Shown here one piece after another: positions 57,300-64,000 of a DNA stretch of 64,000 nucleotides (position 1 is its first letter; every line of letters begins with the position of its first letter). The position numbers were made by a program, and so were the translations under genes. The stretch covers positions 144,019,051 to 144,083,050 of the forward strand of contig OX578133.1 of assembly GCA_951213105.1 (NCBI GenBank), given 5' to 3'. This stretch comes from Amaurobius ferox. Its lineage: Eukaryota > Arthropoda > Arachnida > Araneae > Amaurobiidae. The notes under the pieces are model-generated. The model made no database searches and was not told where the DNA came from. It saw only the letters and a program-made list of their open reading frames with translations.

Positions 57300-57600
57300 C
57301 TAAAATTAAAATTGCCTACTGGTCATTAAGTGAAAATTTGAATTTTCAGGTCTAGATTCAGTATTCATGATTGTAATAATTGTATCAAATTAATTACATT
57401 CAAAACACTCCATTTGTTCAAGAGATATTGCATCCACAGACTCGCGAACACACATACTGACATACAAAGATGTCACTTCTAAAACATTTGATTCGAGTTC
57501 AGGTATGCTTAAAGCATGCTCTTCCATCGAAAACTTAAATTCAAATTTTCAACCTTGTTACAATGCTTTTCCTATACATTATACTATGTATGGAAAGTAA
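57300..57600 (-). repeat. Dispersed repeat family A, copy 3 (fragment)
   Basis: Read on the minus strand it gives actttccatacatag, aaaagcattgtaac, 'gaaaatttgaattt', 'gttttcga.ggaagagca', 'aagcatacctga', then 'atatctcttgaacaaatgga'. This is the same order as copy 2 (8894-9749). Only the first ~300 bases remain. Confidence 0.6.
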
Positions 57601-57703
57601 AAATCTGTATTTTGCATAGAATAAAATAATTTTTCCTACATAGTAAAAGCATTTGCAACAATTAGCACACGTCTTATTTATCACTATACCATGACCATGG
57701 TGT

Positions 57704-58060
57704 TGTCGTTGAGACCCAGACCATTCAATCTACCAGAAAGGTGTTGAAGACCCAGACCGTCCGACTCGTCCTGAGGACTTGAGTATCTATTTGGACGGCC
57801 GAGTACCAGAAAGGTGTAAGGTAACTGTTTGGATGGCCAGGAAAAGCCATCCAATTTAGACCAAAACCCCGTGGGGAAGCATCCACAGGGACAGTACCCT
57901 CCTTCCCCTACCACCAAACTCTTGGAAGGACATACAAATCCACATGTTTAAAGTGATCGTACTCCGCATGAACATGGCGGCAGTTTTGGCAGCAGAGGGA
58001 ATTGAACCCGGGCCTACCAAGTACAATTCCTGCGCGCTAACCACTGGGCTACCGCGCCCT
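57704..58060 (-). mobile_element. tRNA-headed SINE, 14-bp target duplication, hosting a micro-retroposon
   Basis: It is flanked by catgaccatggtgt (57690-57703) and catgaccatagtgt (58061-58074). The minus-strand order is tRNA-like head (box B ggttcaattcc), body, tail. Its tail is interrupted by the 59-bp micro-element at 57745-57803 plus a 14-bp duplication. Confidence 0.92.
57745..57803 (-). mobile_element. Structured micro-retroposon C, 59 bp, inside a SINE tail
   Basis: Exact 14-bp duplication taccagaaaggtgt lies on both sides (57731-57744, 57804-57817). On the minus strand the outer helix is GGCCGTCC/GGACGGTC, followed by aaatagat, helix ACTC/GAGT, an aa bulge, helix GTCC/GGAC with a tca loop, and tail tctgggtcttca. 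Same architecture as the two at 28338-28465, with different helix sequences. Confidence 0.87.
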
Positions 58061-58613
58061 CATGACCATAGTGTAAGTTTATTCAATGCAGGTAGATGAA
58101 AACTAGTAAACAGAGATGTGTGGAGAATCTGATTATTCTGGTTACCTCATTACTTACTATAGTTTGTTTCATGGTTTGGCTGAAATGCAGCACAGTCACA
58201 AGCCTCTTTGCTGAAAACTCGGTGTATGTGTGCGAAACTAAAGTCTGTATGTTGTTGTCATTTTGCTTATTCTATGATGAAACAATGTTACTATAAGTGT
58301 TCAATTACACGATTTTATGCCTACACTAGAGTTTAGAATTTTTATTTTCACAGAAACAGAAAAATTATATTGGCTTTATTTATATGAATATATTTTAGTT
58401 TCTTCATTATAATTTCATTTTATAATTTTATTATTTTTAAACAACCGCTGAAAATAAATAAAAAGCACAAGTTTCATATCTTAACATATGTTTTTAAAAT
58501 TTTCATTTTATTTTTCATGGCAGACAATAAAGATGTGATTTAAATCCATTTTTATTTTATAAAAAATAAAAGGGGGTCAAAATTTGGCCAGGGGACACTA
58601 AAATTCTTAAAAG

Positions 58614-59062
58614 AGCACTGTCTGCATTTGTTCATTAGCTGCTATTAGTCTGCCTCAAAATTGAGTGTATTTTTTTATTTTATGGTGACACTCCTCCAGC
58701 AATTTGCATAAAACCTCCAGATCAAGCAATTAGCATAAATGCAATTAGCATAAAAACTTTATTTCTTGATCTCCAGACTCTCTGTTTTGCATGTGCCGCA
58801 TGCGCAATGCCTCTGCCCTGGCTCATATACTTCAGAACTTTATCAGTACATTCAGACATTCGTATCTCGGATGCCACCTGCACGTGCGTTATGATGCAGC
58901 TATATTTTAATTATTGTCCTGTGTATAACCTATGTGATGTTCCTGTAAATATAATTAGTATGTTCTTGTAAATAAATCTTCTCTTTTATAAATGCTTTTG
59001 TAATAATTAAGATACAACATCGCACCTCCGCCTTATGTATGGCTCTTCGCCATAGAGTGGTG
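58614..59062 (+). repeat. Possible solo LTR and leader of another LTR element
   Basis: It resembles a 3' LTR half: AATAAA near 58971, then 'agatacaaca...catagagtggtgaccctga', in which tggtgaccctga looks like a primer-binding site. The left boundary is a guess and no second copy occurs in the window. It could belong to the copia element at 59625 or be unrelated. Confidence 0.35.
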
Positions 59063-59624
59063 ACCCTGATATGTAATGACTCCAACTTTCTTGAAACGTG
59101 TTGGCTCCAATCCAATTTGTCCGAGACATGAAAACTCCAATTCACCGAAGAATTAATGGTTTGAATTACATGAGTATTACTTCAATTTACGTGAACTCTA
59201 AAAAAGATACGTGTTCCATAGTTGCGTTAGGAACGATGACTATAACTGAGATGACTAAAACTCTTTTGACACCAGTCAACGATGTAAAAAACGCTTCAAC
59301 TCCAAATGAAGATTCTAATATGGCAGTGGTTTTTTTGACGAATGTGGTGTTTTGTTGGACGTTTTGACGAAAGTGTCTTTTTGTTGGGAAATAACTTTCC
59401 TTCAACTAACTGTAACTTAATCTTAAGGTGAGGCTGTAACTGTGGACCGTAGCAGGAGAAAGTGTGAATAGAAAAGAGGATGAAATGGATGGTTACGGCA
59501 GACACAGACGGGAAAAGGAAGAAAGCATTATGGTAGTGGATATGTGCTATATATTGTCGCAGAATGTGAATTCTAATTTATCATGTAACCTAAGACAGGT
59601 ATTTAAATTTGTCAATAAATATTC
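59063..59624. other. Unassigned leader region before the copia gag
   Basis: It contains 'aaaactc', 'gaattaatgg' and 'tttgacgaa' style short repeats and no recognisable protein. It is probably mobile-element leader sequence. Confidence 0.4.
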
Positions 59625-60420
59625 ATGTTATCAAAGATGACTCTTCATATCACTCAAGAAACGCTACAAAGGGTTATTGGACCAGTCTGTGCAAAAATGG
59701 GGGAGCAAGCAATTCCTATATTTGACGGAGAAAAATTTAATAGTTGGAAGTACCGTATTAAAAGTATACTTGAGGGAAAAGGATTAGGCTTGTATCTAAC
59801 TGATAATCCGCCAGAAAAGGAAGCAGAACTAACTGTGTGGAAGAAATATGATCCTCAAGCAAGAGGAATTATTAGATGCGCGTTAAGTGATATGAAAGTT
59901 TGCTTGATTCTTACTTGTAATACTGCCAAGGAAATTTGGATTTCCCTAAGCAATAGGTATGAAGGTGATCTGAAAAGAAGAAGAATAGAAGCGAGAAGCA
60001 ATGTGTCACGATTACAGATGGAAAGGAACGAAAACTGGAACGACTATCTGTTGAGAGCTGAGAAATTGCTGGAAAGTGCACGTATACTGGGTGCAAATAT
60101 AGATGATGAAGAATTTATAAGAACTTTGATCAAGGGACTTCCACCAAAGTATAATTTAATCACAATGCAATTTGACAACTTTTAGGAAGCTACCATTTCT
60201 GATGTTCGTCGAATTTTCAAGTTGCACAAGGAAAGATCTAACGAAGCTGAAAAAGCAAGTTCATCTGTTTCTAAAGTACAGAATAGCAGAAGATATAGAA
60301 GTCCGAAATTATATGATGAACCAAAATGATTTGAACAAATTTATAGCAGAAAAATTTCATGCTATATTTGTAATAAAACAGGTCATAAAGTCGTGAATTG
60401 TTGGCATAATCCAGCTAATC
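59625..60420 (+). pseudogene. gag: Ty1/copia Gag, broken by stops
   Basis: Open from ATG 59625 for 186 codons to TAG at 60183-60185. It carries the copia capsid pattern: FDGEKFNSWKYRIKSILEGK near residues 33-52, TAKEIWISLSNRYEG, then FIRTLIKGLPPKYN. In the same frame past the stop the sequence continues through more stops to a zinc knuckle C-x2-C-x4-H-x4-C at about 60361-60405 (CYICNKTGHKVVNC). It is therefore a decayed copy. Confidence 0.88.
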
Positions 60421-60544
60421 AATGAAAATCAAGTTTCTTGAAGGATAGTTCTAAACAAGCAAACGAGCGAGGATTTTCGGAATAAAAAATTATGTGAACA
60501 GAAATGAATCAAAAAGAGCTTTAAAAGCTACAAAAGATGTATTA

Positions 60545-60815
60545 CAAGCCAGATGGATCTTAGACAGTGGACTACTCATATGACTGAAAATCTTGACTGC
60601 TTAAATGAAGTACAAGAAGATAAAAGAAATATTTTGTTAGCTGACGATAGCAGGATATCTTCTCAAGCAAAAGGATCCATGACATTATGAGAAGTAAGTG
60701 GAAAATTTAATTCAGATATAGTGCTAAAGGATGTACTGTATGTACCTAAACTAAAAAGTAATCTGATATCTGTTTGAAAATTGACAGATGATAATATGAA
60801 TATTTTATTTGATGA
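60545..60815 (+). pseudogene. pol: Ty1/copia protease region, frameshifted
   Basis: RWILDSG, with the catalytic Asp of copia proteases, lies at about 60549-60569. The following HMTENLDCL is in another frame, so a small deletion lies at the active site. DVLYVPKLKSNLIS follows near 60738-60772, again with stops. The frame is cut at 60815 by a 2446-bp insertion. Confidence 0.82.
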
Positions 60816-60889
60816 CTAGCCGCCTTTGGCGACCAGCCTGTTCGCTACCCTTGAAAATTCTGACCGTGGCAAACTCGCTGGCGCGACCC

Positions 60890-62305
60890 ACCAGAAAGGT
60901 GTAAGGTAACTATTTGGACGGCCAGGAAGTGCCACCCAATTTAGACTGGAAACCATTGGGGGAGGCATCCACAGGGACCGAACCTCCCTTCCCCTACCAC
61001 CAACCTCTCGGAAGGACTTACCGACCCACATGTTTAACGTCATCGTACTCCGCGTGAACATGGCGACAATTTTGGGAATCGAACCTGGGCCTACTAAGTG
61101 CAAATCCCGCGCACTAACCACTGGGGGTACTTCACCCTCCGCGATATTCTTCATAACTTTCTTTTTAATTCACCCAATTTAGACCGGAACCAAGTGGGAG
61201 AAGCATCCACAGGGATCGTACCCTTCTTCCCCTATTACCAACCTCTCGGAAGGACTTACGGACCCACATGTTTAACGTGATCGTACTCAACGGCAGTTTG
61301 GACAGCGGCGGGAATCGAGCCTACCAAGTGCAACTTCCGCGCGCTAACCACAGTGCTACCGCGTCCACCCAAGAATTATCTTTGTCGCGGAGGGCAAAGT
61401 AGCCTTTACAATCTCCATAACTTTCTTCTTATTCATCCAATTTAAACCGTACCCTCCCTCCCCTACCACCAACCTCTCGGAAGGACTTACGGACCCACAT
61501 GTTTAACGTGATCGTACTCAACGGCAGTTTGGACAGCGGCGGGAATCGAGCCTACCGAGTGCAACTTCCGCGCGCTAACCACAATGCTACCGCGTCCACC
61601 CAAGAATTATCTTTGTAAAGGCTATTTTGCCCTCCGCGACAATCTCCATAACTTTCTTTTTATTCATCCAATTTAAACCGTACCCTCCTTCCCCTACCAC
61701 CAACCTCTCGGAAGGACTCACGGACCCACATGTTTAACGTGATCGGACTCTGCGTGAACATGGCGGTAGTTTGGGCAGTGGCGGGAATCGAACCCGGGCC
61801 TACTGAGTGCAATTCCCGTGCACTAACCACTGGGCTACCGCGCCATCCGCGACAATCTCCATAACTTTCTTTATATTCACCCAATTTAGACGGGAACCCT
61901 GTGAGGGAGGCATCCACAGGGACCGTACCCTCCTTCCCCTACCACCAACCTCTCGGAAGGACTTCAGGACCCACATGTTTATCGTGATCGTACTCCGCGT
62001 GAACACGGCGGCAGTTTTGGAAGTGGCGGGAATCGAACCCGGGCCTACCGAGTGCAATTCCTGAGCGCTAACCACTGGGCTGCCTCGCCCTCCGCAACTT
62101 TCTTTATATTCACCCAATTTAGACGGGAACCCTGTGAGGGAGGCATCCACAGGGACCGTACCCTCCTTCCCCTACCACCAACCTCTCGGAAGGACTTATG
62201 GGCCCACATGTTTAACGTGATCGTATTCCGCGTGAACACTTCGGCAGTTTTGGCAGTGGCGGGAATCGTACCCGGGCCTACCGCTAACTTCCCGCGCGCT
62301 AATTT
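60890..62305 (-). repeat. Head-to-tail array of six SINE-derived monomers
   Basis: Units lie at about 60890-61130, 61168-61370, 61431-61602, 61665-61846, 61877-62090 and 62110-62305, all on the minus strand. Each has the SINE head (box B-like cgaacccgggcc on +) and body ('accaacctctcggaagg' on +). All but the first lack the folded tail, and instead join the next head through a ~45-base linker with 'ataactttcttt(t)ta' and 'ttcacccaattta'. Spacing is 211-261 bp. Repeat-derived frames of 85-116 codons here are not genes. Confidence 0.85.
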
Positions 62306-62334
62306 ACAATTTAAAATGACCATATGCTCTCTAA

Positions 62335-62500
62335 GTTCTTAATTCCATCATCCTCATTCCATTGTTCCATCATTTAAAATATCCATCGTTCCATCATTTA
62401 AAATATCCATAAAATTAAAATATCCATCGTTCCATCATTTAAAATATCCATAAAATTAAAATATCCATTTAAAAAATCCATATCGTTCCATCATTTAAAA
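62335..62500. repeat. 41-bp AT-rich tandem repeat
   Basis: 'atccatcgttccatcattta' then 'aaatatccataaaattaaa' repeats about three to four times with partial units. Confidence 0.8.
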
Positions 62501-63261
62501 TATAAATATAATAATTTCTACAATGCATATGTTAAGCTCTTATTTCATTTAAAATCGGAAGCGCGGGAAACGGAAAGTAAAAACTAATTCGGTTTCTTAT
62601 TGTCCCACCCATCGCTATGCATATACAGAACCGTGACGTCGCCTCCACCTTGACGTCCCCACCCACCACCTTCCCTGCTTCTGTGGGGGAGAAACGTCGG
62701 TTAAGAAATGCTTTAGCGGATCGCCGAGAAATTGAAATTCGGAAAATCTTAAAATCCCGATCCTGTGGCCAATACGGAATATTTCTTGACCAGATTGGAC
62801 TTGTAAGAATGCCAGATATTTGACCTTTCTAAAAATGTAAATTATTAGTCGAAATTCTGAGTACTTTTTACTATGCGAGAATTTAAAAACCAAAAATCGT
62901 TTTTTTGAGTCAAAAGTGACTTTTGTTTTAAAATCATAAAAAAATATTAGAATTTGTCCCTGAGATTTGAAATTGATATATTTTTACTCGAAATTTTCTG
63001 CTTTTTCCGATGGTGTGATTTGTTTTTTTCTACGATGTCCGGATCGTGGAGAAAAAAGAGCAAAAAGGTCAAAAAACGGTCGAAATCGCATAAAACATTA
63101 AATAACAAAAAAAATAATTAAAATTTTAAAAATCGGTTTTCACGTGTCCCCTTCTCACCCCCCAGGGTCTCCGATTGCCAAATTTCATAACTCTCCGACG
63201 CGCGGTCGCGAAACGTATAGTGTATAAGACAGACACACAGACATTGCCTTTTATTATATAG
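62501..63261. other. Right arm of the composite insertion
   Basis: It includes a GC-richer block (62620-62720), short frames without recognisable domains, and a terminal 'acagacacacagacattgcc' segment. No gene is seen. Confidence 0.4.
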
Positions 63262-64000
63262 AATCTGGACGGCATATTTTAGATAAGAAAGGCAATACAA
63301 TATCAAGTACAAAAGGATCGGAATTTTACATTGCTGATTTGAAAGCGATCAAGGATAAGAATTTTATTTACAAAACAGGTAAAAGCACTTCTTGGAAAAT
63401 GTGGCATAAAAGATTAGGCCATATTAATGAATGCTATATGAAACTTATGTTAAAAAATTCAATGGTATATAACTTCGAGTGTAAGCAAGACTCAAAATCC
63501 AGTGATTGTATTACTTGCATTCAAGCGAAATACGCTACAAAACCATTTGAAGAAGTAATTGGTGAGCAATCAAAAATGCCATTGGAATTTCTTTATATGG
63601 ACTTAACCAGTCAGATACAAGAAGCTTCTTTAGGAGGAGCTAAATATGTTTTAACAGTAGTGGGCGATTTTTCAAGGAAAGTATTTACAAAATTTCTAAA
63701 GTCAAAAGCGGATGTTTTCGAAACATTAAAATATCTGATATTTAAACTTAAAAACAGTACTAGAAAAAATGTTCAGAAAATCAGGAGTGATAATGGAATG
63801 GAATTTTTAAATGCAGAAATGCACCATCTTTGTAAAAGTAAAGGTATTGATCATCAGAAAACACCATACTTCTCACCAAGCCAAAATGGTCAAAATGAAA
63901 GAGCAAAAAGAACTTTAATTGAAGGTACGAGAGTCTTATTAATAAAAGCTAATTTACATATCAAATTTTGGGCAGAGACCATTTACTTATATAAAAAACA
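63262..64000 (+). CDS. pol: Ty1/copia integrase, open to the window edge
   Basis: One frame (codons gga cgg cat from 63267) stays open to 64000. It carries the GAG-pre-integrase zinc region (WHKRLGH, then CITCIQAKYATKPF) and the integrase core with acidic residues in FLYMDLTSQ, KIRSDNGMEF and a QNERAKRT segment that supplies the Glu. It is the continuation of the copia pol split at 60815. The usual DxxGP after the first Asp is LTSQ here. Upstream lesions mean the element is dead even though this part is open; reverse transcriptase would lie past the edge. Confidence 0.87.

Larger units (their letters stand above)
60816..63261. mobile_element. 2446-bp composite insertion in the copia element, possibly Helitron-like
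   Basis: Copia coding sequence stops at 60815 and resumes at 63262, apparently with no target duplication and no lost bases. The insert begins ctagccgcctttggcgacca and ends with a cagacacacagac tract, then tgccttttattatatag. A GC-rich self-complementary 'cgcgcggtcgcg' lies near 63200. It carries a SINE-derived tandem array (60890-62305) and a short AT-rich repeat. Absence of duplication and capture of foreign sequence suggest a rolling-circle element, but the canonical TC...CTRR ends are not seen. Confidence 0.5.

Noticed and set aside
57745..57803. Hammerhead ribozyme (the + strand contains ctgagga and a nearby gaaa)
   Set aside because: The ctgagga is the loop and inner strand of a self-complementary hairpin, and the gaaa lies in the neighbouring target duplication. 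The three-stem core with GAAA and the UH site cannot be arranged. The other two copies lack both motifs.
61660..62342. Open frames of 85-116 codons on both strands
   Set aside because: They repeat with the SINE monomers and share the same peptide text in every unit, so they are repeat-derived.

Overview
The window is a stretch of AT-rich, intron-bearing eukaryotic nuclear DNA. The mix of Ty3/gypsy, Ty1/copia, Tc1/mariner, pogo/Tigger and tRNA-headed SINE copies, together with one dispersed steroid-dehydrogenase gene, points to an arthropod. I think a spider is likely, from general familiarity with such sequences and not from any search.

Layout: 1-10769 holds only repeats: a ~36-bp minisatellite, three dispersed or tandem repeat families, and a terminal-inverted-repeat element whose interior is an 84-bp satellite. 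10770-18995 is a near-intact, recently inserted Ty3/gypsy element (898-bp LTRs, 5-bp target duplication, gag, pol, primer site, polypurine tract). 19470-20115 is a ~128-bp tandem array. 23393-25142 and 28617-30073 are two dead Tc1/mariner-superfamily transposons. 31426-36948 is an old, broken gypsy element inserted in a ~165-bp tandem array. 42000-43130 is a decayed Tigger-like transposase.

The only host gene recognised runs on the minus strand from about 43760 to beyond 56452. It encodes a 3-beta-hydroxysteroid dehydrogenase/isomerase-family protein. Three exons are visible (56452-56288, 54145-53930, 44618-44062), joined by phase-1 introns of 2.1 and 9.3 kb. The larger intron carries two SINEs and an internally deleted Tigger element. 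The 5' exon with the Rossmann glycine motif was not found. From 59625 to the right edge lies a decayed Ty1/copia element, split by a 2.4-kb insertion that carries a head-to-tail SINE array.

Most interesting: (1) three micro-insertions of 57-59 bp (28338-28394, 28407-28465, 57745-57803), each flanked by 12-14-bp target duplications. All three fold into the same three-helix hairpin with compensatory base changes, and the same fold forms the 3' tail of the local SINE. They look like a family of ultra-short structured retroposons. (2) A canonical UUUAAAC -1 frameshift site at the gag/pol junction of the young gypsy element, six bases before a perfect 10-bp stem with pseudoknot potential. (3) A SINE copy whose head contains a 5S rRNA 3' fragment.
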